A stretch of 64,000 nucleotides of DNA from Colwellia sp. 75C3 (GTDB lineage: Bacteria > Pseudomonadota > Gammaproteobacteria > Enterobacterales > Alteromonadaceae): positions 682,001-746,000 of the forward strand of contig NZ_PJAU01000033.1 in NCBI RefSeq assembly GCF_002836255.1, given 5' to 3'. The position numbers and the translations under genes were made by a program. This document shows positions 27,402 through 37,416 of the stretch, piece after piece. The notes beneath the pieces were generated by a model. It saw nothing but the letters and a program-made list of their open reading frames with translations, searched no databases and was not told where the DNA came from. Within the stretch, counting starts at the first letter, position 1; each line of letters begins with the position of its first letter.

Positions 27402-28733
27402 CTAAAGAATAAATCGACTCAAATCTTCATCTTTAACGACTTCACTTAATATTTTAGTAACATAAGCTTTATCTATGCTGATCACTTCACCACTGCGTTG
27501 GTCTGCATTGAATGATAAATCTTCTACTAAACGCTCCATCATAGTATGTAAACGACGAGCACCAATGTTTTCAGTAGTCTCATTAACTTGCCAAGCCGAA
27601 TCTGCAATAGCTTTAATACCATCATCGGTAAAGGCAACCGTAACACCTTCAGTTGCGAGTAATGCAATATATTGTTCAGTAAGTGAAGCAAAAGGTTCAG
27701 TTAGAATACGAACAAAATCATCAGCTGTTAGTGCTTGTAATTCAACACGAATTGGCAAACGACCCTGTAGTTCTGGAATAAGGTCAGATGGTTTTGACAT
27801 TTGAAAGGCGCCTGAGGCGATAAACAAAATGTGATCAGTTTTAATCATACCGTGTTTAGTACTGACCGTGGAGCCTTCAACTAATGGTAGTAAATCGCGT
27901 TGGACGCCTTCACGAGAGACATCGCCGCCGCCTGAATTCTCAGCACGCTTACATATCTTGTCAATTTCATCGATAAAGACAATGCCGTTTTGCTCTACCG
28001 CATAAATAGCTTTTTGCTTGATGTCATCGTTATTAACAATTTTAGCCGCTTCTTCTTCTTGCAAAGCTTTAAGGGCATCTTTAATGTTAAGTTTACGTTT
28101 GTTGGTTTTATCACTAGACATATTTTGGAACATGTTTTGTAATTGAGAAGTCATATCCTCCATGCCTGGCGGAGCCATTATTTCAACACCGGCAGAAGGT
28201 GCAGCTAAATCAAGTTCAACTTCTTTGTCGTCTAATTTACCCTCACGTAATTTTTTACGGAAAATTTGACGAGTATTGCTATTACTGCTTTCTTCATCAT
28301 TACCAAAGCCATCACGTGCAGGAGGTAAAAGCACATCTAAAATACGTTCTTCAGCGGCTTCTTCAGCAAGATGTTTTACACGATCCATTTCATTTTCTTT
28401 GACCATTTTTATTGCCATATCAGCAAGGTCACGAATAATGGTTTCAACTTCTTTGCCTACATAGCCCACTTCGGTGAACTTAGTCGCTTCCACTTTAATA
28501 AATGGCGCATTGGCAAGTCTAGCTAAACGGCGAGCAATTTCAGTCTTACCAACGCCGGTTGGTCCAATCATAAGGATATTTTTAGGGGTGACTTCGTTAC
28601 GTAAACCCTTGTCTAATTGCATTCTACGCCAGCGATTTCTTAAGGCGATAGCAACAGCGCGTTTGGCGTCACTTTGGCCAACAATGTGGCTATCTAATTC
28701 ATGAACGATTTCACGTGGGGTCATATCTGACAT
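27402..28733 (-). CDS. hslU: HslU ATPase of the HslVU protease
   Basis: AAA+ unfoldase that feeds proteins to the HslV peptidase in the cytoplasm. It has 443 residues: the VGQ signature (18-20), Walker A GPTGVGKT at 57-64, a long I domain (about 110-245), Walker [12 protein letters not shown], sensor region [24 protein letters not shown], and the C-terminal Ile-Leu tail that docks on HslV. A GAGGAATAA ribosome site precedes the ATG. It follows hslV by 75 bases, in the usual operon order. Confidence 0.98.
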   Translation of the reverse strand: MSDMTPREIVHELDSHIVGQSDAKRAVAIALRNRWRRMQLDKGLRNEVTPKNILMIGPTGVGKTEIARRLARLANAPFIKVEATKFTEVGYVGKEVETIIRDLADMAIKMVKENEMDRVKHLAEEAAEERILDVLLPPARDGFGNDEESSNSNTRQIFRKKLREGKLDDKEVELDLAAPSAGVEIMAPPGMEDMTSQLQNMFQNMSSDKTNKRKLNIKDALKALQEEEAAKIVNNDDIKQKAIYAVEQNGIVFIDEIDKICKRAENSGGGDVSREGVQRDLLPLVEGSTVSTKHGMIKTDHILFIASGAFQMSKPSDLIPELQGRLPIRVELQALTADDFVRILTEPFASLTEQYIALLATEGVTVAFTDDGIKAIADSAWQVNETTENIGARRLHTMMERLVEDLSFNADQRSGEVISIDKAYVTKILSEVVKDEDLSRFIL

Positions 28734-28808
28734 TATTTATTCCTCGTTACTACCTGAGGAGTACTTAACTCAGACTCAGGTAATATATTAATCAATTTCA
28801 ACTTAGAA

Positions 28809-29327
28809 CTATAGTTCGTCTATAGTCTGTTCTTGGTTGGTAAAGACACAGATATTGCCAGCGATAGTAAGTGATTTTTCTACTATTTCTTTAGCACTTA
28901 ACTCTGTGTTTTCTAAGAGGGCAGTCGCCGCAGATTGGGCAAAATTACCACCACTACCTATGGCTATAAGGTCATGCTCAGGCTGAATAACATCGCCATT
29001 ACCGGTAATTATTAAAGAGGCTGTTTCATCGGCAACGGCTAATAAGGCTTCAAGTTTTCTTAAGGCTCTATCACTTCGCCAGTCTTTAGCAAGCTCAACG
29101 GCAGCTTTAGTTAAATGCCCCTGGTGTTGCTCTAATTTACTTTCAAAACGCTCAAATAAAGTAAAAGCATCGGCTGTACCACCGGCAAAACCGGCGAGTA
29201 CTTTACCATTATATAAACGGCGAACTTTACGGGCATTGCCTTTCATTACGGTATTGCCAAGTGATACTTGACCATCTCCGCCAATAGCCACTTTGCCATT
29301 ACGTCTTACTGAAACAATAGTAGTCAC
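28809..29327 (-). CDS. hslV: HslV peptidase subunit
   Basis: Threonine peptidase forming the dodecameric core of the HslVU protease. The 172 residues start [11 protein letters not shown]; after Met removal Thr2 is the N-terminal nucleophile. GGDGQVSLG and the Lys in [21 protein letters not shown] are typical. The start is GTG behind GAGG. A type b palindromic element separates it from ftsN, upstream on the same strand. Confidence 0.98.
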   Translation of the reverse strand: MTTIVSVRRNGKVAIGGDGQVSLGNTVMKGNARKVRRLYNGKVLAGFAGGTADAFTLFERFESKLEQHQGHLTKAAVELAKDWRSDRALRKLEALLAVADETASLIITGNGDVIQPEHDLIAIGSGGNFAQSAATALLENTELSAKEIVEKSLTIAGNICVFTNQEQTIDEL

Positions 29328-29414
29328 ATTAACCTCATCTTAACTGAATTCTTTGATGTTAATGTAATTGGGGTATTTATGGATTTTTCAAGGATTGAGG
29401 GGAATAATTAATAG

Positions 29415-29684
29415 TATATCCCCGTTCAACTTGAAGATGCAGGACTCAGCTGGAATTAGAAACGCCTTTAGGCAAGGTATTGATTGAAGATAATGGTTAC
29501 TCCCTTTTCAAAATCAATAACGCAGCATAAAGCGTTTCTAAACCAACCCTTTGGGGAAGGCTGAGTAAATCATACTCTGCGTTGTATTTCTTTTTAAGGG
29601 AATAACCCTTAATAAAAAAATACGCCTTGATTATGAATCGCTCAGACTTCCTGAAACGAGCATTTGCAAGTGGAGCGGGGATAA
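29415..29684. repeat. MITE-like palindromic element, type b, short-core copy
   Basis: About 270 bp with inverted ends (TATCCCCGTTCAACTTGAAG on the left; mirror of TATCCCCGCTCCACTTGCAA on the right). The core has AGGCAAGGTATTGATT, TGGTTACTCCCTTTT and AAAATCAATAACGCAGCA, nearly identical to the core of the type a copy at 923-1184 despite different ends. It fills the gap between ftsN and hslV; the remainder of that gap (29328-29414) holds only spacer. Confidence 0.82.
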
Positions 29685-29693
29685 GTCTTGTTA

Positions 29694-30266
29694 CTACCAC
29701 CCCCAAATTTGGCAACCATTGATATTATTACGTTTGAGTTTATGTTTATGCTTTTCTGCTTGGCGTTTACGAGGGTATGGACCTAAAAATACTTTATGCC
29801 AAAGACCACTTGTACCCGTGACACTTTTCACTTGCGCTTCAAGGCCTGAAAAGGCGATGCGAGCTTTTAACGTTTCGGCTTGTTTGGCTGTTCTGAATGA
29901 GCCACATTGCATTTTATATGGGCCTTTTTCTTTGACCTCATATTGGCCCACTTCAATTTCTTTAGTTTCTAAATCTTTAACGTAAGTCCATTTTTCTTTA
30001 GGTAGCTCAGGTAATTCGTCTGCTCTATTTTTAGCTTTGATTTCTGTCGTGACTTTAACTGGCTCAACTAGTGGCGTTTTAGTACTTGGATCTGTCTTTA
30101 GTGACCATAAACCATAGGAAAATGCAGCAATTAGCATTATAAGTAATAGGCTAATCAATTTCGATTTAAGTGGAATTCCACTAGCGTTTTTAGGTGATTT
30201 TTTACCATTACGGGTATTCTTTTTCTTTTTTGCAGGTGCGCGGGAAACGTAATCTTGATTAGCCAT
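29694..30266 (-). CDS. ftsN: Cell division protein FtsN-like SPOR protein
   Basis: A bitopic division protein of 190 residues. A basic cytoplasmic tail (RAPAKKKKNTRNGKKS), one membrane helix (about 34-52), a periplasmic linker, and a C-terminal SPOR domain (about 115-190: YKMQCGSFRTAKQAETLKARIAFSGLEA...) form the FtsN layout. SPOR domains bind denuded glycan at the septum. It is shorter than Escherichia coli FtsN, mainly in the linker. It lies between priA (upstream) and hslV (downstream); the cytR gene found in the enterobacterial order is absent. Confidence 0.88.
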   Translation of the reverse strand: MANQDYVSRAPAKKKKNTRNGKKSPKNASGIPLKSKLISLLLIMLIAAFSYGLWSLKTDPSTKTPLVEPVKVTTEIKAKNRADELPELPKEKWTYVKDLETKEIEVGQYEVKEKGPYKMQCGSFRTAKQAETLKARIAFSGLEAQVKSVTGTSGLWHKVFLGPYPRKRQAEKHKHKLKRNNINGCQIWGW

Positions 30267-30351
30267 GAAATAGGGAGAGTCGCTAAGGGGGAAATTTTAG
30301 CTAGTGTAACCGAGCTAACATGAAAAAACACGATTACCTTAGGCTTTTTTG

Positions 30352-32562
30352 TTACCAGTTTAAATCAATGGGATCGATATCTAAGCTCCAGCGTACTTTA
30401 CCTTGCCATTCATTCTTGGGTATCAATGCCAGTAGCTGTAAAATTCCGTGGTGCAATTCTTTTCGCGATTTCGCTTGAATGATCAAGTGATACCTAAATT
30501 TACCTGCTTTTTTCTCCATTGCTGCAGGGACTGGTCCGGCAAACTCACAACCGGTTAGTGGTTGCTGAGTTAGTGCTCGTAAAAATTTTTCTGGGTAAGA
30601 AGGATAATTTGCATCAGCCCGCAACAAGGCTTGAAAAGTAAAAGGTGGTAGTCGTGCCTGTTTTCGTTCAGTCAGTGCTTGATGAGCAAAATGGTGGTAG
30701 CCATTGTGTACTAAATCTTGCAATAAAGGATGATCTACAAAGTTACTTTGCACTAATACTTTACCTGGTTTACTAGCACGACCGGCACGTCCCGCTACTT
30801 GAATCAGAAGCTGCGCCATTTGTTCACTGGCACGAAAATCAAAGCTGAATAAAGCACCATCAACATCGAGTACCGCAACTAAGGTTACATCGGGAAAATG
30901 ATGCCCTTTGGCGAGCATTTGAGTACCCACTAATAGTTGATGTTTTTTATCACTCACTTCCTGTAGTAACTTTGCCAATTCACCCTTTTTTCGAGTACTA
31001 TCTCGATCTATACGTACAATAGAACTGTCAGGGAATAACTCTTCTAAGCGTGATTCTAATTGCTCTGTACCTTGACCTAATGGCGCTATACGAACGCTGC
31101 CACAACTTGGACATTGTGGAGGTATGCGTCTTTGACTGCCACAGTGATGACAAATAAGCAGCAGTTGTTTTTGATGTAAAGTATAAGGCTTATCACAACG
31201 TTGACAATCAGCAAGCCAATGACACTCCTGGCAATTGATTGCGGGTGCATATCCACGTCTGTTTAAAAATAATAATACTTGTTCGCCGCGTGCTAAGGTT
31301 TTTTTCATTTCATGCTTAAGTGTACCAGACAAGCCAAATTCAACTTGTTGTTGGTTCATATCAATAAGCGCAATTTTAGCTTTAATACTTTTACCGGCAC
31401 GATTATGAAGTTGATGGTAGCTATATTTACCTGACAACGCATTTTGTAAAGACTCAAAGCTTGGCGTCGCGCTGCCCAAAACAATAGGAATATCTAGCTG
31501 TCGAGCGCGAAGAATAGCCATATCTCGACCATGGTATCGAAAACTATCTTGTTGTTTTAATGATGAGTCATGTTCTTCATCAATAATAATTAAACCGAGG
31601 TGATGTAAAGGTGTAAAAATTGCCGATCGCGTGCCAATTACAATGGCAGCACAGCCTTGTTGAGCGCTTAACCAAGTGGCAAGGCGTTCTTTATCATTTA
31701 GCCCAGAATGATGCAGAGCAATAGGTACGTTAAATCGTTGCTCAAAACGGCTTAATGTTTGTGGTGTTAAACCTATCTCCGGCACTATCACTAATACTTG
31801 TTTGTTATTGGCAAGTACATCTTCCATGGCTTGTAAATAGACTTCAGTTTTACCACTGCCGGTAACGCCATCAATCAAATGGCAAGAGAAGCTTGCTAGA
31901 GAGCTGTTTATTGCGCTGACGATGATCGCCTGCTCACTGGAAAGCACTAACTTATCAGCTTGGTTGAGTGTATCTTCTTGCCAAACAAATTGGCTAACAA
32001 CTTGCTCTTTTTCAATGATCAAATCTTTGCTGTGTAAAGCGTTCAACTGTGCTTTGTTATAACCCAAAGTACGAAGCTCAACCCAGCTGATGCCATGATG
32101 GCTGTTAATCATTTGATAAAGGTCATATTGTTTGGCGGCTTTCTTCGCTAACTTAGACACTAGATCGGCGCTGTTTTCACTTGGCGCTTGTGCTTGCCAT
32201 ACCATAGGTGGGCTTAAGCTTATATTTTCTATTTTTCTGAGTAATATAGGTAAAGCTTGTTGGAAAACATCGCCAACGGGGTGATGATAATAATGAGCGC
32301 ATAATTGTAAAAAACTAACCAGTGACTGACTTAAGTTAAAGTTATCATTCAGGCGACCAGCTATGCTTTTAACTTTCCGCACGTCGAAATTACATTGTGC
32401 TTGTGCGTCGATAACAATACCAATAACCTTGCGCGAACCAAAAGGAACAGCAACACGCTCACCCACTTTAATTGCAGGTAAACTGAGTGTTTCAGGCACT
32501 TGATAGGTAAATAGCTGTCGCATAGGGACAGGAATAGCAACTTGAATGTATTGTTCGGGCAC
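30352..32562 (-). CDS. priA: Primosomal protein N' (replication restart helicase)
   Basis: 3'-5' DNA helicase that reloads the replisome at stalled forks. It has 736 residues: a 3'-DNA-binding domain (about 1-105), a winged helix, a DEAH-like helicase with Walker A GVTGSGKT at 232-239 and DEEH, and a zinc-binding insertion with eight Cys (CQECHWLADCQRCD, later CHHCG and CPSCGS). The GRAGRASKPG motif VI and C-terminal domain follow. The start is GTG. It is divergent from rpmE, as in enterobacteria. Confidence 0.97.
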   Translation of the reverse strand: MPEQYIQVAIPVPMRQLFTYQVPETLSLPAIKVGERVAVPFGSRKVIGIVIDAQAQCNFDVRKVKSIAGRLNDNFNLSQSLVSFLQLCAHYYHHPVGDVFQQALPILLRKIENISLSPPMVWQAQAPSENSADLVSKLAKKAAKQYDLYQMINSHHGISWVELRTLGYNKAQLNALHSKDLIIEKEQVVSQFVWQEDTLNQADKLVLSSEQAIIVSAINSSLASFSCHLIDGVTGSGKTEVYLQAMEDVLANNKQVLVIVPEIGLTPQTLSRFEQRFNVPIALHHSGLNDKERLATWLSAQQGCAAIVIGTRSAIFTPLHHLGLIIIDEEHDSSLKQQDSFRYHGRDMAILRARQLDIPIVLGSATPSFESLQNALSGKYSYHQLHNRAGKSIKAKIALIDMNQQQVEFGLSGTLKHEMKKTLARGEQVLLFLNRRGYAPAINCQECHWLADCQRCDKPYTLHQKQLLLICHHCGSQRRIPPQCPSCGSVRIAPLGQGTEQLESRLEELFPDSSIVRIDRDSTRKKGELAKLLQEVSDKKHQLLVGTQMLAKGHHFPDVTLVAVLDVDGALFSFDFRASEQMAQLLIQVAGRAGRASKPGKVLVQSNFVDHPLLQDLVHNGYHHFAHQALTERKQARLPPFTFQALLRADANYPSYPEKFLRALTQQPLTGCEFAGPVPAAMEKKAGKFRYHLIIQAKSRKELHHGILQLLALIPKNEWQGKVRWSLDIDPIDLNW

Positions 32563-32879
32563 TTTTAATCAGCAGGCTTGGTTATCAATAGTTAGCACTA
32601 TTTTGCCCGCTGTAATCAATACTGCCAAGTAACAATGCAGCTTTCTTTCTAAATAACGCTAATAAGCCCTTTTTTAGTCAGTTTACGCTGATTTATGTTG
32701 CAGTTATTTAGGCTATCATTTATTATTCGCCCCCATTAATTTTTAACTACGTATGGTGCTTGGCATTTCGGTTTTCTTAATCAAATAAACTCTTGAGAGG
32801 TTATTTTTTAAAGGTAAACAATAAGTAAATGGCTAAGTGGCGATACGCCCAATTTCTCTTTAAAGAGATAGAGGTTCCC
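32563..32879. other. priA-rpmE divergent region and rpmE leader
   Basis: No gene is seen. The 120 bases before rpmE contain a self-complementary TCTCTTTAAAGAGA at about 32856-32869, only 11 bases before the start codon and overlapping the ribosome-site area. L31 controls its own mRNA in Escherichia coli, so this hairpin is a candidate operator (inference). Confidence 0.4.
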
Positions 32880-33092
32880 ATGAAAAAAGATATTCATCCT
32901 AAATACGTTGAGTTCAATGCTACTTGTTCTTGTGGTAATGTGATCACTACTCGTTCTACTGTAGGTAAAGACCTTCATTTAGACGTATGTTCTGCTTGTC
33001 ATCCATTCTACACTGGTAAGCAAAAAGCTGCTGAGACCGGTGGTCGTGTTGATAAATTCAACAAACGTTTTGCTGCAATGGGTAAGAAGTAA
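32880..33092 (+). CDS. rpmE: 50S ribosomal protein L31, zinc form
   Basis: A 70-residue ribosomal protein that bridges the two subunits. From [12 protein letters not shown] it carries CSCGN and CSACHP, the four-Cys zinc-binding form (C+ paralogue). An open frame extends 17 codons upstream, but its residues do not fit L31 and an AGAGG site directly precedes the ATG at 32880. A strong terminator follows 30 bases after the stop. Confidence 0.97.
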   Translation: MKKDIHPKYVEFNATCSCGNVITTRSTVGKDLHLDVCSACHPFYTGKQKAAETGGRVDKFNKRFAAMGKK

Positions 33093-33113
33093 ATTCTTAT
33101 TAATTAGCAAAAA

Positions 33114-33146
33114 ACGTAAAAAAGCGCCTTTTGGCGCTTTTTTTGT
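33114..33146 (+). terminator. rpmE terminator
   Basis: AAAGCGCC (33121-33128) and GGCGCTTT (33133-33140) pair around a TTTT loop and run into a T7 tract. Confidence 0.93.
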
Positions 33147-33212
33147 GTCTGTAAATTGATGACTGTTCTCTCCGTATAAGCTCAGATATTAATTTATCTA
33201 AACGTGTAGACA

Positions 33213-33246
33213 TAAAAAAGCCCAGACAATAAATGCTGGGCTTTCT
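33213..33246 (-). terminator. Terminator of the metalloprotease gene
   Basis: AAAGCCCAG and CTGGGCTTT pair across a 10-base loop. On the minus strand the stem is followed by a U6 tract, 18 bases after the stop codon of the leftward gene. Confidence 0.9.
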
Positions 33247-33263
33247 GTTAAATCAATAAGTTG

Positions 33264-35825
33264 TTAAACCTTAAGTGCTTTGTTTATCATCAAGCTAATA
33301 TAAGCATCTTGCGCTTTTACTGCTGTATCTTTACCAAAGCCCATAGAAGAGCTCTTATCTAAAATCTCAGTAAGCTGACCTAGTGCCGCTGCTTTAGCTA
33401 AGTTGTCGTAAGATGATGGTTTAGCTACACCGGCAATATCAATGAGACGTTTCACATACTCTACTTGAATATTACGGCTAGTAGAGCTACTTTTTTTACT
33501 ATCAACAAAAATTGCAGTGGTTAAATCACCCATCACAGCGGTTAGCGAATAGTCATTTCCGTATAAACTCGTATCTGAAATACGCTTTAATACGTTTTTA
33601 TGTAGCAGTTGGTTTAATACCGACTTTTGCATATTCAAAATCATATCATGCGCTTTAGGATCTTCATTTTTACTGTAATAATTAAAACCACGGCGTTGGT
33701 GCTGCATATAGCTGTACAGAGGCTGCATGCTTTCTAAAGTATCACCGGCGAACACATAACTTGTTAGGGCTTGCATAGCGGCTTGCTGTCTTTCTTTAGG
33801 TACAGGCGTATAAGGCAAGCTTTGTTCAGTATTGCTATCAACAACGTTACGCTCAACATAAACACCACCAATTTGACGAGAAATAACATCAGCTTGGCGC
33901 TTGTATTGGCCAAAGAGTGAATTGGCTGAAATTAATAATTGTTGATGTGACTGACCATCAACTAACGTTTTATCTTTTAACTCACCCAGTAAATCTTGAA
34001 TCAAAAGCATGCGGTCAGCAGCATAAGCAACAGGGTTAGATGATAAATCTCCTGTCATAATACGTGGATCTATATGGCGACCTGGAGCGCGCATATCATC
34101 AGCATCATTACCAAAGGCTAAACCTTTCTCAGCAGAGCGGGATAATATTTTAGCTAAACGTTCAGCTTCTTGCTCTGGATTTTCAAGGGCAACTGAATAA
34201 CCGTAGTTAATAGCCCAATCGTCATATGGACCTGGTTCAGTATGAAAGTAATCACCTTGTGTCGTGCCTTTAGGAGCAACATTAATTGGTGCATAATCCA
34301 TTACCGAGCCAGTTAATATACCTTGAGTCATCGATTTATCATGGATTTCTTTTTCATCCCACATAATTGATGCTTTCATGTTGTGATTTAAACCGAGTGT
34401 ATGACCAACTTCATGGAGGACTAGATGACGTAAGCCTTCTGTTAAAATGGCTTTATTTTCAATATCACTGCCGTTTGACATACTCTGGCCAAGTAAGAAT
34501 CCTTGCTGTAACTCATGACCTGCACTACAGTTCAATGCATTACTAGATCTAGGTGTTTGTTGCATCTCTTCTTCTGAATCACTAAAACCTATGCTTGCAG
34601 CGCCTTGGCTATATAAACTGCTATATATCCAACGATTTTTCATAAATACAAATTCAAGCATGATATCCGCGCCTAACATCTCACCTGTTAATGGGTTGGC
34701 TAAAGACGGTCCATAACCACCAAAACGAGGTTGAGGTGAAGAAGTCCAACGCAATACATTATATTTTAGATCGCCAGCTTGCCAGGTGGCATCATCAGGC
34801 TGAATTTTAACTTGCAAGGCATTTTTAAAACCGGCTTTTTCAAAAGATGAGTTCCATGCTAATACTGCCTCGCTAATTGTGTCACGCCACTCTACAGGCG
34901 TGGTGTTTTCAATCCACCAAACGATAGGTTCAACAGGCTCAGATAAAGTCGCACTTGGATCTTTTTTTACTAAATTCCAGCGATTAATGACATCTTTATA
35001 AGGAGCCCAGCTACTTGAGGTCATTTGATCATATTGAGTACCAAAATAACCAATACGGGCATCTTCATAACGTGGAGAAAACTCTTCTTTAGGCAATTCA
35101 ATGAACGAGTGTTGCAACTTAATGGATACCGAACGTGGGTCGGAAACCGCGTTAGAACCATAGACACTTGGATTAGGATTGTTGAAGACATAATCGACAA
35201 CAATATCAACATTATTATCGTAAGCGCGTTTAGTTAAAATTCGCGACTTCTTGCTATTTAATTTACCTACTTTAAAGCGTTTTTTAGCTTTTTTATCATC
35301 AACACGTGCCCAAGGAGATACTTTATGAAGCGCTTCACTTAAGAAAAGTTTGTCGACCTTTAAAGCTATTTGACCATCTTCTACTTTTTCAATTTTTAAA
35401 CTAGCTAAAACCGCTTCACTTATATTGGCTTCTTTCGCGCGACTAAGTGGGTTGTTTTCATCAAATTGGTAGCGAGACGTTTTCGTAATGATGTCGACAC
35501 GCTCAAAGTAACGTCTAAACTCAATAATTTTCTCACCACGGTAACCACCACGAAAATGGCCTGCATCAGCTAAGCCATCAACAGTTTGTGCAAAATGCAA
35601 AAAAGGTTTATCTAATTGACTCTCATCAAGCAGCATTAAGGTTTCACCAGTCTTTTTATCTTGATAAAAATCAAATAAGCCTAATGTTGCTGTTTTCTTC
35701 TCAATCATTTGTTCAATCGTTTGGTCTTTCTTTTTATCTTTATCTTTTTTAGTATCATCGGCGAATGCTATTTGGCTACTGCCTAAAGCGAGTGTAAGTG
35801 CTATGGCGAGACTGGTTAATTTCAT
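33264..35825 (-). CDS. Exported zinc metalloprotease of the DUF5117/DUF5118 type
   Basis: A large (853-residue) secreted or periplasmic protein with a signal peptide (about 1-22, cut after SQIAFA) followed by a Lys/Asp-rich stretch. The central metzincin motif HEVGHTLGLNH occupies 471-481, giving His471, His475, His481 and Glu472, and a SVMDYAPIN Met-turn-like segment follows. Related proteins in marine Bacteroidetes and Alteromonadales are annotated as zinc-dependent metalloproteases with DUF5117 and DUF5118 regions. Substrate and location (periplasm or medium) are not known. It is divergent from the sigma-factor operon at 36.1 kb. Confidence 0.88.
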   Translation of the reverse strand: MKLTSLAIALTLALGSSQIAFADDTKKDKDKKKDQTIEQMIEKKTATLGLFDFYQDKKTGETLMLLDESQLDKPFLHFAQTVDGLADAGHFRGGYRGEKIIEFRRYFERVDIITKTSRYQFDENNPLSRAKEANISEAVLASLKIEKVEDGQIALKVDKLFLSEALHKVSPWARVDDKKAKKRFKVGKLNSKKSRILTKRAYDNNVDIVVDYVFNNPNPSVYGSNAVSDPRSVSIKLQHSFIELPKEEFSPRYEDARIGYFGTQYDQMTSSSWAPYKDVINRWNLVKKDPSATLSEPVEPIVWWIENTTPVEWRDTISEAVLAWNSSFEKAGFKNALQVKIQPDDATWQAGDLKYNVLRWTSSPQPRFGGYGPSLANPLTGEMLGADIMLEFVFMKNRWIYSSLYSQGAASIGFSDSEEEMQQTPRSSNALNCSAGHELQQGFLLGQSMSNGSDIENKAILTEGLRHLVLHEVGHTLGLNHNMKASIMWDEKEIHDKSMTQGILTGSVMDYAPINVAPKGTTQGDYFHTEPGPYDDWAINYGYSVALENPEQEAERLAKILSRSAEKGLAFGNDADDMRAPGRHIDPRIMTGDLSSNPVAYAADRMLLIQDLLGELKDKTLVDGQSHQQLLISANSLFGQYKRQADVISRQIGGVYVERNVVDSNTEQSLPYTPVPKERQQAAMQALTSYVFAGDTLESMQPLYSYMQHQRRGFNYYSKNEDPKAHDMILNMQKSVLNQLLHKNVLKRISDTSLYGNDYSLTAVMGDLTTAIFVDSKKSSSTSRNIQVEYVKRLIDIAGVAKPSSYDNLAKAAALGQLTEILDKSSSMGFGKDTAVKAQDAYISLMINKALKV

Positions 35826-36081
35826 TGAAAATCCTTGGGATATGCTTTTCTTGTTATAGTTATGATAATTTACCCGTGATTTCAGGGAAAGTAACTAAGC
35901 AAACTCAGCAAAACGTAACAAGATGTTGCTGTTTAGCTGTGTAAGGTTCACATAGAATTTTTAAACTTTATAAAATACTCTTTAAACCTTTTTATCACGT
36001 TAGGTATCTTAGTTAATATCGAACATTGTTTTAGACAACTATATTAGAGAATTATTTTGAACCAGAGAGAGGCTTTAGCAT

Positions 36082-36750
36082 TTGGATAGCCAAATAAATA
36101 AAGATAAAAAAGTCATTGATGGCAAAGCATTATTTAGTGCGAACAAAATGAGTGCTAATAAAAATCATGGCTCTGATGATATTGACGGTGAGCAGGCCTG
36201 GATAGCACAAGCTAAGCAGGGCTCACAAAGTGCTTTTTATCAGCTCTATGAAAAACATCACCGGCAAATTTATGCGTTGTGCTGGCGAATGCTGGCAGAT
36301 AAAGACAGTGCAGAAGATGTATGTCAGGAAGTTTTTGTGGTGCTGTGGCAAAAAATTAATAATTTTCGTGGCGAAAGTAAGTTTAGTACTTGGCTACATA
36401 GTGTTGCGACAAATGTAGTATTAGGGCATTTACGTAAACATAAAAACTGGTTGCAGCGTGTTTTTAGCATTGAAGAGCAAGGCACAAATATGGCAGAGCC
36501 TAGTGTTAGTTTAACTGATGACTCAACGCTGATGATATTAGATCAGCATATTGCCCGTTTACCAGAACGAGCACGGTTAGTTTTTGTTTTGTTTGCTGTT
36601 GAAGGGTATCGCCATGAGGAAATTTCGAAGATGTTAAAAATGGCGGTAGGTTCAAGTAAATCGCAATACCACAGAGCAAGAAATTTACTACAAGAATCAT
36701 TAATGGCTAGTGATTGTATATCGGTTGAGGAGGAGATGAATCATGAGTAA
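36082..36750 (+). CDS. ECF-type RNA polymerase sigma factor
   Basis: A 222-residue sigma-70-family factor with only regions 2 and 4. Region 2 covers about 45-115 (AFYQLYEKHHRQIYALCWRML, DAEDVCQEVF-like, then WLHSVATNVVLGHLRKH). Region 4 (about 145-215) has LPERARLVFVLFAVEGYRHEEISKML. The first 40 residues are an extra polar tail. The start is taken as TTG with AGAGG 9 bases upstream; an ATG 66 bases later is the alternative. The next gene overlaps by 8 bases and encodes a membrane protein, as for sigma/anti-sigma pairs. Confidence 0.9.
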   Translation: MDSQINKDKKVIDGKALFSANKMSANKNHGSDDIDGEQAWIAQAKQGSQSAFYQLYEKHHRQIYALCWRMLADKDSAEDVCQEVFVVLWQKINNFRGESKFSTWLHSVATNVVLGHLRKHKNWLQRVFSIEEQGTNMAEPSVSLTDDSTLMILDQHIARLPERARLVFVLFAVEGYRHEEISKMLKMAVGSSKSQYHRARNLLQESLMASDCISVEEEMNHE

Positions 36751-37318
36751 AAAGATATCTCAAGGCAAGGTAACTTCAGCGAATGGAATTTCAGAAAAAT
36801 CACTCGCACAGCAAGTAACAAATTTACCGAATGAAATGGCACCAGAGCGAGATTTATGGCCAGGTATCGAGCGAGCGATCAGCCATAAGAGTCAGCAAGT
36901 AACCACTGATAAGCAAAGTAATATTTTTATTCCAAGTGCTTGGGCAGCTTCAATTACAATGGTGATATTGATGTCTTGGTTTACTTTTTCACCCACTATA
37001 AGTGAAAAAGATGCCACTGCCTTAGTGAATACGCAAGAAGAAAACCGTGTTACTCAAGGGCAGTTAGTTGATTTTATGCAAAAAAACTTTCAGCAACAAA
37101 AGCAGACATTATTAGTAAGTTATGGCCAACCGACCGTTGATAAATTACCGCCAGCAATGCAAAAAGAATTAACGCAGCTAGCTGATGCCAGATCATCCAT
37201 AAGAAAAGCGCTGCTAACGGATGAAAATAATGCCGATTTATTGAATTTATTAGACTTTACTCAGCAGCAAGAATTGAAGTTGTTGCAACAATTATATCGC
37301 CAATATCAAGTGATTTAG
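36743..37318 (+). CDS. Putative membrane anti-sigma partner
   Basis: A 191-residue protein overlapping the sigma gene by 8 bases. A cytoplasmic N-terminal part (about 1-65, with PERDLWPGIERAI) precedes one membrane helix (about 67-86), followed by a Gln-rich periplasmic part. This layout and the translational coupling fit an anti-sigma factor. The zinc-binding HxxxCxxC motif of the ZAS class is absent, so recognition rests on context and topology. Confidence 0.72.
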   Translation: MSKKISQGKVTSANGISEKSLAQQVTNLPNEMAPERDLWPGIERAISHKSQQVTTDKQSNIFIPSAWAASITMVILMSWFTFSPTISEKDATALVNTQEENRVTQGQLVDFMQKNFQQQKQTLLVSYGQPTVDKLPPAMQKELTQLADARSSIRKALLTDENNADLLNLLDFTQQQELKLLQQLYRQYQVI

Positions 37319-37416
37319 CTAAATAGACGTTACTAAAGCAGCGTTAACTAAGAGTAACATTTACTCAAAGCAGAATGAGCTAAACACAGTATTAAATACC
37401 CAAAGAAGAGGTTCCT

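Noticed and set aside
29497..29715. 72-codon minus-strand open frame between hslV and ftsN
   Set aside because: It lies almost wholly inside the palindromic element, repeats element core and end sequence, has no ribosome site and overlaps the ftsN stop.
36082..37318. RpoE-RseA identity for the sigma pair, since degS is in the window
   Set aside because: The partner lacks recognisable RseA sequence, no rseB or rseC follows, and the sigma has a long extra N-terminal tail.
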